The translations under genes were made by a program, and so were the position numbers. From the IMG/VR virus record IMGVR_UViG_3300046170_000318, positions 1-29,740 of that record: DNA of 29,740 nt. The stretch is one strand, 5' to 3'. The DNA comes from a virus. This document shows, one piece after another, positions 6,317 through 16,369 of this stretch; within the stretch, counting starts at the first letter, position 1; each line of letters begins with the position of its first letter. The notes below the pieces were generated by a model. The model was not told the DNA's origin. It searched no databases and saw only the letters and a list, made by a program, of their open reading frames with translations.

Positions 6317-8389
6317 TTATTGTCCCGTCCCTTGTCTTGGCGCGTTAATTTTCGCATATAAACTAGCTTCATCAAGAGCCAATTTATTGTCTAGCTTCGC
6401 GCCCTCAAGGGCAATTTTAGCGTCAAGCTCATCCCGCTTTAGATCACGGTCGAGCGCGTCCTGGCCAAACTGGGCTTGTAGCTTGCCCATCTCTATTTGG
6501 CCCTTCTGTTGTAGCTCAGCCTGCTTGATCTGTTGCTGAGCCTGGGCCTTGACCTGCTCCGCCTGGACTAATGCCTGGCTTGGGTCGCCCTGTTGTTGTG
6601 CGGCCGCTTGTTGTTGCTGGGCCATTTGCATCAATTGCTGTTCTTTCTGATCATCAATTGGCTGGAAATACCTGTCCGCATTCTGGACGCCAGCCATTCT
6701 CAATAGGTCCGTTATGGTGTTGACCAATTCTTTTGGTCCAACAATGCCGTTAGTGAGCCCGAACTGGGCAACAACCTTTTCTTGGGCCAGCATGGCCTGC
6801 TGTAGCGCCATCATCTTTTGTTGCTCATTACCCGTACCCAGCCCCACGTTAACCTGGGTGTCCATTCTACATGTCCCAGGTTGTTGGATCGAACTGCACA
6901 AAATCAGTGCCTGAGACCTTTTGCATCATTTCATCAGTAGCATTCTCAATAACGAGCTTGAGAATCCGCTTAAACATCGCTGTGACGCCCCCCTCTGCCA
7001 GGTTACGGGCCATTAACTCCAATGTGGCGTTATTGGCTGAGACCATCGCATTGGCCGCTGTGGCGCTACTGTTGGCCTTCAGGGCGTCAGGGTTTAGACC
7101 GTTAGACGCTGAGTTAACGCCGGTCTTGGCCTCACAATTACGATCCAGGTAATTCAGAGCCTCCAGGGTCTGACCCGCGACAAACGGAATAACTAGCGGT
7201 TGTACAGAGCCCATTTGTTTAGACCGGACAATGCCGCCAATTTCATTATTCAAAATGTCAGATACGTTGGTCGCACCATCAAGTATTTCCAGGCGCGGAT
7301 TATTCACCAGGGCGGTGTTGTCTAAGATACCCCTAAGCACAACCGTAGAGCTGTCTTGCTCCGCAAAAAGCACGTCGGCAATAGACTGGCCAAAGAATGC
7401 GTGAGGGAATGGGATCAGAGCAGAATGAAACAAACGGCACGTCATCCCAAGGGCTCATGGGAAAGCATCTTGTACTTACTGCCGCCCATCAAGAACTTAT
7501 AGGGCTGGGGTATGCCCGTACCCTCAACGTCAACCTTCATATAACATTCTGTGACCATGACAGGCCTAGTCGATGGGTCCGTACCCTCTCGCTCGTCATC
7601 GTAATGAGTGCGTTCAAATTGCTCGTTTTCGGCCTCTCCGTCCAGGCCATCAAGCCCTTCTAATTCAGACCATTTAAAGCCCATTTCCACCAGGTCACCA
7701 ATAGTCTTTTCAGTGCGCTGGCCAATGATGTAAGCATCCTCTACACAACTGGCGCCGGCATCAACAAAGAACTGCTCGGGGGGGATAGACTCTAATTTGA
7801 TCTCACCAGACTGAATGGTTTTTACCAGCTTAATATCGTGAGCCTGCATTAACTGATCGCCGCCGACTATCTCCTGGGTTGTATGCTCCAGGACCTCAAG
7901 CTCTGGGTCTGACGCAATCATTGCCAGCTCTTCATCGGTCAGATTGGCGTACTCAATAATTTCCTGCTTTTCTTCTGGATCAAAGTAGATTTTAGCGATG
8001 CCGTTTTTATGTAATAACGAATCGTGAAAAACGTCCTGGAGTAGCTTATAGCCGCCCTGCTTGTTAAATACGATCTGACAGTATTCAGAGGCGTTTTCCG
8101 CCGCCTGGGCTTGCTGGGGATTTGCCCCCTGGAACTCAACAGGCTTTTCCGATTGCAGGAATACCCGCATCAGGCTGGGTTTGATCTGCCTAATGGTGTC
8201 TCTGATCTTTGTGGCGACAATCTTGGACCGGCCGCGCTCATGGCCAATGTCACATTTGCCCTCGTAGTAACGCATCGCTCTCTCACGATCTGGGGCAATG
8301 CTGGTCTCAACGTAGCCAACAGCTTCCTCAATAGCCGTTCTCACGATATTGCGGATCTCTGTATCTGCTAACGGCTTGGGCTTATTCAT
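6317..8389 (-). CDS. portal protein (three frame breaks)
   Basis: The dodecameric portal is the DNA gate at the capsid vertex. As read the gene falls into three pieces (8389-7442, about 7445-6867, about 6901-6317). Removing one base each at 7446-7448, 7405-7407 and 6869 gives a continuous 689-aa protein, normal for the SU10/P22-like family. Landmarks run in order: RDTIRQIKPSLMRVF, VFHDSLLHKNGIAKIYFD, ESIPPEQFFVDAGA, the joined PHAFFGQSIAD, and the joined TWDM-RMDTQVNVGLGTGN. A long Gln/Ala-rich coiled barrel forms the C-terminus. The start overlaps the upstream gene by 8 bases. The breaks are most likely sequencing errors. Confidence 0.88.
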
Positions 8390-10437
8390 AAGATAATAGT
8401 CCTTCTATATCGAGCGCATTTTTAACTTTCTGCTCGTTTAATAACTGCAATGATTTTGCCTGGTCCGCGTCACCAACTGCCTTAGCGGCCCTGCCCGCAA
8501 ACGTTGACCCAATCATTGGCGCCCTGCCAACTACATCCATTACAGCCTTTAATTTGGTGTTACCAGACTGAGAATAGTTTGCGCTATTGCCGTATGGCAT
8601 GGTGTTAATTGTTTCGCCAACTTCGGCAATGTCTCGCAATTCCTGGGCCTTCTGTTTCCCATAAAGAGCTTCAAGCTTTCCAGACCGGTCAAGTTTATCT
8701 ATCTCGGTCTTAAATGCTCGCGCATTGAACTCGCCAGGCTTGCCCTTTTGCGCCGTATTCACCAGGTCCATCATTACCCGTTGCCCCAGGGTGTGAATGA
8801 GCTCCACCCCATTGGGCACCTTTGCCGCCATTCGCAACAGGCGCTTTACATCGGCAATTGGGGCGTTTTTGATCTTTGAATAAACTTGCTCATCAGCAGT
8901 AGATGGGGACTGTGTGCGGCCCTTCTTACCCGTTAATTGCGTTACCAGAGCGTTGCCATCAGTCTCGGTTTTATTCCTGGCGTATGCCGCTCTGGCGCGC
9001 TTGTATGCCGCGGCTGAGTCGGGGACGTTATCCAGAGACTTATCAACGGCTTTCTTTAAAATTTTGGCCATTGCTTTGTGATTAGGGTTTAAGGGGTCTT
9101 TTAAAACTCGATTTATCTGGATGCGGAATTTCTCAACATCATTAATGGTGGCCATTCGCCCATTGGAAACGCCAATTTCATCTGCCATATCTTTCAGCAT
9201 CTTGAATTCGCCGCCTTGGACCTTGTTGTAAAACCCAGCCTCTAGCTCTCTAAAAGCGGCGTCTAACCCGTTAACCCTGATCGGGGTATCCATTGCCCCC
9301 TGCTCTCTGGCTATATCGTAAAGGGCCGTCTGTCTTTTCCTTATTAGCCTTTGCTCGCGCCGCCAGGGTAGTTTTTACTTTGCGCCCCAGGGCCTCATCG
9401 CTATCCAGGTCCATCCAGTTAGCGCGTGGCGCTTCCTGCTGATCTAGGTTTTGCTGTAAAAGCCGCTGTTGATCGCGCTGGAACTGTGCCAGCGGCGCCC
9501 CCGTTTTGGGGTCCTGCCTGGGAATGTTGTATTCATCTGACATTTGCGCGGCGTTGCGAGTAGCTTGTCCCTGGGTCAAAGGGATAGGCGTGGGTAAGTT
9601 TTGCGCCGTTGCAACCCTCTGCCTGGCGCCCTCAACCTGGGCGGCGCCGGCTGACAGGTCATCCACATCTGGCTCAGCCTCAATGGATGATAAGAGCGTG
9701 GGCGCTATTCTGCTTTTGCGCTCTTGCTCTGCCTTATCTGCCGCCTTAGACGCCTGCCTGGCCTCATACTTGGCCGCGATTGGAGCCTTTGCGGCGTCAT
9801 AAATCTCGCCACCCGCAGACTTTGCAATTCTAAGACCCATATTACCCATGCCGCCGGTAGCGACACCCGCCGCGGCTTCAGGTCCCAGGGATGCCAGAAT
9901 GCCCGCTAAGGGCGCCGCTGGAGCTAGTGGGGTCTCTTTAAGGTAATCGTTAGTATTCTGGCCCCAGGACTCTGCCGTGCTGTCTAGCCAGTTAAATATG
10001 GGCTGGTCAAATGCCTCGCCAACCTTGCCAATCATTCGCTCGCCGCTCGCGGACCTGGGCGCAACCGTTAGATCGCTAGAGAGCTGATTCTGGGCCGCCT
10101 TAGCTGTTTCATAGTCCTCACCCGTAACAGAGCCATAAAGCCCCCTGGCAAGCCCTGCTAGGCCACCCCCAACGCTAGAACCTATCGTATCAAGCGTTTC
10201 CTGGAAAGGTCTGTCTCCCGTCTTTGCTGACTCCTGAAACGAATCTGTCAATGCCCCCAACCACGAATTTGACTCTGGGGGAGAAGCGGCCTCTACCCCA
10301 GGCAAAGGTCTCCACTCACCGCCAACCAGCCCGACCTGGGCACCAGAATCCGGATTCGTTGCAACCTTCAAAGGCACCCACTGCCCATTTTCAAGAATCA
10401 GGCGCTCACCTGTTGTGGGGTTATGTGCTACTTCCAT
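8382..10437 (-). CDS. large internal/ejection-type protein (one frame break)
   Basis: Two pieces (10437-9271 and 9293-8382) join when one base is removed in the A run at 9320-9322, giving 684 aa. Residues 1-50 carry two tandem short repeats of the pattern N-P-x-T/S-G...G-x-W-x-P-L. A Gly/Ala-rich, partly hydrophobic region follows (about 85-210), then Lys/Gln-rich long helices to the end. The size, composition and position next to other ejection genes and the portal suggest a DNA-ejection or internal virion protein. No lysozyme motif is seen. The role is inferred from context. Confidence 0.65.
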
Positions 10438-10447
10438 TTAAATAACC

Positions 10448-11363
10448 TCAAAGTTGAAAGCCATCGGGAAGCGGCGGGATGTTCGCATCGTTACGCCAGG
10501 GCATATCCCTGGGCTGATAAAACTCGCTATTAAAAACGTCGTCGTATCTGCCACTTCCCAGCTCGGAATTATAGTCCTCAATAGTCCTTTCTTTATCTCT
10601 AATTAATCGACGTAAAAGCTCAGAGTAAGCTTGCGGCGTCATACTCTCAAGACCACCGAATGCCTCGAGCAATCGATTGTATTCAGCAGGCGTATCCATT
10701 CCCCTGGCACCTAGTCCAGATTGCTTAAACCAATTCATAACCCGCCGCGCTGATCCAGCTCTCAGTAACTGGTCTCTTGTTGCGCCGCTTAAATCGGTAT
10801 TGTATTCCTCACCCAATTCCGCCTGTATTGCATTAAACATTTTCTCGATTGGGGCAAACAATCCTTCAGCTCTGGCTGGGTCCATAGACAGCGCCAGCTC
10901 TTCCTCCAATAGCGGTATCTGTCTGGCTGAGTCTTTAGCATTCTGTGATAGTTTTGCAATCTTCTCAGAATCACTTGATGCAACGTCCGACGCGGATGTA
11001 GAACTGTAGGTGCCCGCTATCGCATCCTCTGACGAAATAACAGTTTCCAGTGACCCATCAGCCCGTCTAACCTGGACTGAGCCATCAGTGCCCTTAATGA
11101 TCTTATCGCCACGCTGAACGCCCAGAAATGCTTTTTGCTCATCATCACTAAGACCTTCAAAATACTCGTAATTACGGATGGCCGCAGTATCGTCCGGCGC
11201 CGGTAGCCTTCCTAAACTTAGACTGCATCGCGAGCTTCATATACTCACCGCGCTGACTAGGCGGCAACTTGGTCATGACGCGAAACATCTCTGGGTTGTT
11301 CTCAGCCAGATATTTCATGGTCTTGTTGTCTTCCATGCCCTGCATTCCGACCTTCATCAGCAT
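10448..11363 (-). CDS. helical virion/ejection-cluster protein (one frame break)
   Basis: Pieces 11363-11172 and 10909-10448 join through an open stretch once one base near 11194 is removed; the whole is 304 aa without other stops. The junction yields TAAIRNYEYFEGLSDDEQ followed by KAFLGVQR, a segment I associate with many phage internal proteins (an N-Y-E-x-F/L-x2-L-S-x2-E-Q pattern). The C-terminal half is a charged helical region. It starts one base after the upstream stop and lies 10 bases before the next gene. An ejection or structural role is inferred. Confidence 0.65.
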
Positions 11364-11364
11364 G

Positions 11365-11853
11365 TCATTTGTGCCCTTTCATGCCAGAATTACCACGCAA
11401 GGTCATATTGCCAAAGCCGTTGCTTGCCGCGGCCAGCATCATGCCCAGGCGGTTTTTATCTTTGTACCACTTTTGATCGATCCAGGCGGGAGCCTTTTCC
11501 CTCTCAGGGACACCAATTTGATTGGCCAGCATTCCCTCAACGCCGTTTTCCTGGAGCTGGTCCCTGGGTGGCCCTTGCAGTCGATCGGCGCCCGCGCCCA
11601 GGTCACCCAGCAAATGCTTGGGAGGTCCTGCAACTTCTGGCGGTCCCATCGGCGGACCTGGAGGACCCATCTGGTAGGGAACGTTTCCAGGCGGCCGCTG
11701 GAGGCCAGGCATCATTGGGGTCTCGCTCATAGCATTAACCGGCGGTTGCTGGCCACCCGCGTTAGTCGGCTGGGGCATATAAGGCGGAGTAGCCCCTGGA
11801 GGGGACCCGCCCTGATTGCCCATTAGCTGGCCAATTATTTCCATTAAGCCCAT
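11365..11853 (-). CDS. proline-rich protein in ejection cluster
   Basis: This 162-aa protein has a Pro/Gly-rich, probably disordered N-terminal two-thirds (PPG and MGPP clusters at about residues 15-85). A short charged C-terminal segment follows, ending in MTLRGNSGMKGHK. It starts 2 bases after the S74-protein stop and ends 1 base before the next gene. The low-complexity sequence, the neighbours and the intact frame suggest a minor virion protein ejected with DNA. I recognise no domain. Confidence 0.6.
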   Translation of the reverse strand: MGLMEIIGQLMGNQGGSPPGATPPYMPQPTNAGGQQPPVNAMSETPMMPGLQRPPGNVPYQMGPPGPPMGPPEVAGPPKHLLGDLGAGADRLQGPPRDQLQENGVEGMLANQIGVPEREKAPAWIDQKWYKDKNRLGMMLAAASNGFGNMTLRGNSGMKGHK

Positions 11854-11855
11854 CG

Positions 11856-13455
11856 TTATGCCCTCATCATTACGGTTTTGGCCACTTCTGGAAGCTTGGC
11901 GTAATCAACCATCAGCCAACCGTCTGCGTTCTCAGTGATCGCGTCAGGTCTAGTTTCCTGAACTTCCTGAGCCAGGACGCCAAACGTGCTCTGACCTGGA
12001 AACGCCTTCTGGCCTTCCTCGTTCCAATCCCAGTTATAAAGATTAATTCCGTTAATCGTCGCCACCTTCTGGATGTTGTCCTTTAGGCGCATATCAGAGC
12101 CCATGAGAGCCGCGGCACCCAGTTGCGTACCCATTCCCATGTAATCCATCTTCCCAGGGCTGTATGACTGCGTACCGCCGCCAGAGAGTGCTGACAATGG
12201 CCCCAGCATGTTCTGGAATTGACTTTGTGGGGCATTCTGCTGATTCATAAACATCTGGATCTGCTGGTTGATCAGGTTTTGGTTCAAATCGTCGATTTGG
12301 CCGCCGACCTGACCCATTTGATCCAAGGCGTTTTGGCCCATGTTAAAGCGGTCTTGACCCATGCCGTAAGCCTGGTTAGCCGCATCAAACTGCATACCCT
12401 GCTGTTTCATCATTGCGGCCAATGCGGCCTGCTGTTGCTGTGCCTTCATCTGCATCATTGCCTGGACGTTGTTGCCGCCACTTTGTGCCATCTGAGTAGC
12501 TGACTGAAGATTGGCCGTTTCCGCCGCCATCTGGTTTGCGTTAGCCGTCTGACCAACAAACTGATCACGCGCATTTTGTGCCGCCGTGTTTGCCATGTTG
12601 GCCTGCTGAGCCATTGCCGCGTTAGAACTCAGTGCCTGGTTCTGAGAGCTCACGTCACTCATTGCCGCATTCTGGGCATTCTGATAACCCTGGTTGCGGA
12701 GTTGTGCGCTAGTCCTGGCAACGTTCTGCATATAGTCGTTGTTGTTCTGAGCCTCCATAATCCCGTGACGATCACCGCCAAAGGCGCCGCCGCGGGTAGC
12801 CGCAACACCTGAGCTGTTAATGGCGTTTTGTCTCGCCATATCCAAGTCACCCATCGTCGTATCGATCACGTTTTGGGTGTAGGGATTCATGTAATCGTTA
12901 ATGTTTTGGTCTTTTAACTGAGCCGCTTGCCAGGATTGCCCTTCTGCCATCGTTGGGTCATAGCTGTAAAGGTCCTGACCTGGCACCTTCATCTGATAGG
13001 CTGGGCCACTAAAACCCGCCCCTCCGCCCATTGGCATGGCATTACCGCCAGCGGCCATTTTGGCGATCAGGTCATTCATTGCTTGACTGCCGCCGCCATT
13101 CATTTGGTTTTGGAAAAACTGCATTGACCCGTTCTGAGCATCCAGCCCAGTTTGGAACGCATTAGGCCCCATGGTGTTCTGAGTAGGCGTCCCCATAGGG
13201 CCCTGCTGGCCCGTCTGGGCCGCAGAAGATGCGTTTGTTGGGGGGACAAAGTTTGAGCCAATGCCGGCCCCCATCATGGGCGGCTGACCAATTCCGACAC
13301 CCGCGCCGCCGGCCATCGATCCACCCTTGCCGCCGCCTACACTATCGTTGCTCATGGTGTAATTCATGCCAGGAGCGGTGGGCTGTGACGCGCTTGCGCC
13401 ACCCTTTGCCGCTACCATTCATTGGTCCCGCTTGCTGTTGTCCGCCGGCACTCAT
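11856..13455 (-). CDS. S74 auto-processing domain protein (one frame break)
   Basis: The ATG at 13455 overlaps the previous stop (ATGA). Removing one base near 13411-13416 links it to the main frame, giving 532 aa. The last 80 residues form a peptidase S74 intramolecular chaperone domain: SDMRLKDNI at about 453-461 (self-cleavage is expected before this Ser), then YNWDW, FGVLAQEVQ and a VDYAKL end. The rest is Gln/Asn/Met/Ala-rich, with a central NPYTQNVIDTTMGDLD segment and an AFGGDRHGIMEAQ segment. S74 domains normally trimerise fibres and are then released. Here the partner is a low-complexity helical protein in the ejection cluster, so a trimeric needle or tail-tip role is possible. Confidence 0.75.
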
Positions 13456-13973
13456 ACGCTGATCCCTCCGCGCTTCATCATTTCCAGGATCTGCTCATAA
13501 CTCATTTGGCTACCGCCTGGGCCCGCTTGCCCGCCGCCCGCGGTGCCTGGGGCGTCTTCCCAAAAGCCCTTGCCGCGATGGATTGTGGAAGGGTCTAGTA
13601 AGCCAGGAATCAGGCTATTCATTGCGGCAACTCGCTCAGGGTAAAGCTTCTGCTGTCGGCCTAATTCACCTTGATAACCAAAGTTAGCGTCATAGCCTTT
13701 CATACCCTGCATTTCTCTCAATCGATTGCCGCCAGGCAAATCATCAGTCGGCTTACCAGAGGCCATTCCTAGACCCAGCATATTCGCCATGTCATTGGTT
13801 TGGTTCCAGGATGACTGGGTTGCCTGACTAGGCGCCGCCTGGGTAATACCCGTGTAAGTCAGCGGAGCCGTTGTAGCTAGTTTCTCGCCACGGTCATAAG
13901 CCCCTAAAATTCTCTCTTTAAATTCTGGGGGTATTTCTGTAGTTGTCTCGCCACCTTTGCCGCCGCTACTCAT
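13452..13973 (-). CDS. late protein upstream of S74 protein, unknown
   Basis: This 173-aa protein is intact. The start ATG overlaps the upstream stop (ATGA) and its end overlaps the S74-gene start. The N-terminus is Gly/Lys/Thr-rich (SSGGKGGETTTEIPPEF). The middle is Asn/Gly-rich and the end has a short helix before a Gly-rich tail. The resemblance in composition to the start of the S74 protein suggests the two may act together. I recognise no domain. Confidence 0.6.
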   Translation of the reverse strand: MSSGGKGGETTTEIPPEFKERILGAYDRGEKLATTAPLTYTGITQAAPSQATQSSWNQTNDMANMLGLGMASGKPTDDLPGGNRLREMQGMKGYDANFGYQGELGRQQKLYPERVAAMNSLIPGLLDPSTIHRGKGFWEDAPGTAGGGQAGPGGSQMSYEQILEMMKRGGISV

Positions 13974-14353
13974 CGCCCAAACTCCTTTGTTACATATCGT
14001 AATTCGTTATGACCAAAACCCAAATCAGATAGTGCTTTTACCCATCCAGGACGGCCCGTTAATGAAAGACCCGCACAGCCCATTTCTTTTGCGAATTTTA
14101 CTACGTCATCATGCAATTGTTTAATTTCTGAGAGGTCACCGCCCGCCAGAAAAATGTGCAACATCCGCTTATTTGGGAAGTTGTGAAATTCGGTAACAAT
14201 CGCTGAGTTTTCTGTTGGCCATAAAATCAAGCTTCCGTTAATGACGCCTTGCACTATGTGCACAAAATCATGGGTGCCATTGCCATATTTAAGCGCCGGT
14301 TCCAGGAATGGCCGCACCCGCAAAACCTCTTGATGAATATCAATTGCTTCCAC
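13970..14353 (-). CDS. possible GNAT-fold accessory protein
   Basis: This 127-aa protein starts at GTG 14353, overlapping the upstream gene by 14 bases, and ends in an ATGA overlap. The alternation of strands and helices (VIN-GSLILW, a second strand at NKRMLHIFLAGG, a long helix, then GCAGLSLTGRPGWVKAL and an LGF ending) is similar to small GNAT-like proteins found in phage tail clusters. The usual acetyl-CoA loop (Q/R-x2-G-x-G/A) is not visible. It may therefore be a catalytically inactive relative or a different fold. The function is uncertain. Confidence 0.5.
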   Translation of the reverse strand: MEAIDIHQEVLRVRPFLEPALKYGNGTHDFVHIVQGVINGSLILWPTENSAIVTEFHNFPNKRMLHIFLAGGDLSEIKQLHDDVVKFAKEMGCAGLSLTGRPGWVKALSDLGFGHNELRYVTKEFGR

Positions 14354-14522
14354 TATTTAACCTCAGTGCCGCGGCCGCTTCTAAATTCTTAATTTTCTCA
14401 TCCAGCGCCTGGAAGCGACGTTTTAAGTAATTATCCAAATCTTCCGCCCATAGCTTTGTATCGCCAGAATATGGCGGGGGCGCCTCACCTGTTCCCAGGT
14501 ATTCTTTTCTGTCACTACTCAC
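14340..14522 (-). CDS. small protein after nozzle gene
   Basis: This 60-aa protein uses GTG 14522, overlapping the nozzle stop as GTGA. It has a Pro-rich turn (EAPPPYSG) and then a charged helix with heptad-like spacing (about residues 26-52), probably a short coiled coil. The role is unknown; tail or neck assembly is inferred from its place between the nozzle gene and the GNAT-like gene. Confidence 0.5.
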   Translation of the reverse strand: MSSDRKEYLGTGEAPPPYSGDTKLWAEDLDNYLKRRFQALDEKIKNLEAAAALRLNSGSN

Positions 14523-16369
14523 CGCAAGCCTCCCAGGGTAATTAGTAATCTCATGTCGCCAATTCGCACATCTTCAGTGCCCGCCAGGCCATCTCCGTAA
14601 TTAGGTAGATTCGGGTTACCTGGTGCCGGCGGTGGTGGCTCTTCGGGCTCTTCTGGTGGCGCAACCTCAATGTCTTCCCATTTGGTTGCTACGTCGTCCC
14701 ACTTATCAAATGAATAAGTCCACCCAGCATAAATCTCTGCGCGAGTTTCTGCTTTTTCTACTAGCGGATTGTTTGCTTCATCCCAATCGCGCTTTTCTTC
14801 GTTCCAGGACTTATCACCCAGGTTGTGCCATGTCTCATAGACCACAGGGGGCGCTGAGTAAGCCTCCAGGCGCATTCGGATCTGTCGCCCAGTGAATCGC
14901 ACGTCCGTCTTTGGCTTGACCACATAGGGCCCGTGGACGGTCTCAGTACCTTGTGGCTCAAAGCGGGTTTTAAACGTGGCATTTAGCCGGTCAGTGGGGA
15001 ATGAATCAGACAGCAATTGCGTGGCCGTAATCACCTGGTCACCGTTGCCCACATCAATAGGCCCGCTCTCCGCCCAGGGCTTGGCGCCACCGTGGGGAGC
15101 GTTCTCAATCTCATGGCGATAAACACGATTACGTGAATCAATATATATAGGGTCTCGGAACACACCCGAATCAACGCCGGCATGGCGGTCAATCTCACCA
15201 AACGACCAATGCCCTTGCGCGTAGTCATAAGAAACATAACGGCTGTTAACCTTGCGGATGACCTTCTCGCCGTCTATTTCTTCCTCTACGCCATCCTGGC
15301 CCATGCCAGTGTAAAACCATACGATCTCATTAAATTTGGCGTTAGCGACCGCGTACACGTTGTGAGCGTATGTATTGTCTAGGAAACGGAAAACACGGTC
15401 TAAGACCTCACAGGGGAGCTCCCGAACGGATGAACCGTCATATTGATAAAAGCCATCTCTGCCCATCCAAAAGGCGCCAGCACCCGTGGCCGCAACAGCC
15501 CTATCAGAAATCACGCCGCAGTTTTTGCCGACCTGCTGAAATCCATACACCAATGGCGGGCCCGAATATGTCGCAACGTGGGCGTCTGTGGTGGTCAGGA
15601 TGAGCGTTCTTCCCCTGACCCTAATGCCACAGCGAATAGCCCCGTCAGTCTGGAGCTCAAAGCCACCGGCCTCGTTGAGAGCCGTAGCCGTCCAGGTCGT
15701 GGGGTCTTCCCGATCACACCAGGCGACACGCCTAACGTTGACCGTCCCGTTGACTTCTGCCGCCAGAGCAAAAACAAATCGCTCTTCAGTAGCTACAAGA
15801 GATAAGCACTTGGGGGAGTTTTCTAATACGCCAAACTTGTCGTCTGCTGGTTCCCATGCCCATATCCTGCGATCACTAGTCGATACACCCAGGAGCCACT
15901 CGCCGTAATTATCTAGTGTCCAGGACGTTGCAGGGATTAGTGTTTGTATGCCGTCAAGCTGTCGAGGCGTTCCGTAAGCTTCAGCACCATACTTGCCGCC
16001 GCCATACCCTTTGTTTGCGAAAGGTGTTTCAGACCCCTGAAGATCGATGTTCTCAGTCAGATTAGTTACTGCACCACCCGCGTCCATGACATAAAGATTT
16101 AGGGGCGTTGCGGCCGCCATATATCTGCCGACATCAGTGTCGCCGCTCTGCTGGTTTAAAAACCATGAGTGGGCATTTCTGACAACCATCGTGTCAGGGA
16201 TAACAACAGGTGAAAGAGTGTTCGCCAGGTATTGCAACCAGCCGCCCACAGGCATCATTGCCCCCTGATCCCACCGCATCAGAGACCCGTCATGCCAGCG
16301 GTCAGAACACTGTAATGCTGTCCCCTGCCAACGTATCCCCGCTGGAATTGTGAGCTTCAGGTAATTCAT
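14519..16369 (-). CDS. tail nozzle / DNA-stabilisation protein
   Basis: This 616-aa protein is intact. The N-terminus is characteristic of the podoviral tail-hub family: a KLTIPAGIRWQGTALQ segment, then RWHDGSLMRWDQGAMMPVGGW. The body has repeated WxW/propeller-like blades, for example RRIWAWEPADDKFG and GAFWMGRDGFYQYDGSSVRELP. A Pro/Glu linker (about residues 572-590) precedes a short C-terminal tail. Proteins of this type (P22 gp10-like and SU10 nozzle) close the tail tube end and retain DNA. The start overlaps the glycine-rich gene stop (ATGA). Confidence 0.75.
   Translation of the reverse strand: MNYLKLTIPAGIRWQGTALQCSDRWHDGSLMRWDQGAMMPVGGWLQYLANTLSPVVIPDTMVVRNAHSWFLNQQSGDTDVGRYMAAATPLNLYVMDAGGAVTNLTENIDLQGSETPFANKGYGGGKYGAEAYGTPRQLDGIQTLIPATSWTLDNYGEWLLGVSTSDRRIWAWEPADDKFGVLENSPKCLSLVATEERFVFALAAEVNGTVNVRRVAWCDREDPTTWTATALNEAGGFELQTDGAIRCGIRVRGRTLILTTTDAHVATYSGPPLVYGFQQVGKNCGVISDRAVAATGAGAFWMGRDGFYQYDGSSVRELPCEVLDRVFRFLDNTYAHNVYAVANAKFNEIVWFYTGMGQDGVEEEIDGEKVIRKVNSRYVSYDYAQGHWSFGEIDRHAGVDSGVFRDPIYIDSRNRVYRHEIENAPHGGAKPWAESGPIDVGNGDQVITATQLLSDSFPTDRLNATFKTRFEPQGTETVHGPYVVKPKTDVRFTGRQIRMRLEAYSAPPVVYETWHNLGDKSWNEEKRDWDEANNPLVEKAETRAEIYAGWTYSFDKWDDVATKWEDIEVAPPEEPEEPPPPAPGNPNLPNYGDGLAGTEDVRIGDMRLLITLGGLR

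Noticed and set aside
6317-8389. Programmed frameshifting in the portal gene
   Set aside because: Three shifts of the same sign in one gene, with the same kind of break in twelve other genes and no slippery heptamer plus structure, fit sequencing error better.
11178-11826. Two long plus-strand open frames (up to 185 codons) opposite the proline-rich and helical genes
   Set aside because: They lie antisense to better-supported minus-strand genes, have odd composition (many Arg, His, Trp, Cys), lack ribosome sites and result from GC-rich third positions of the real genes.
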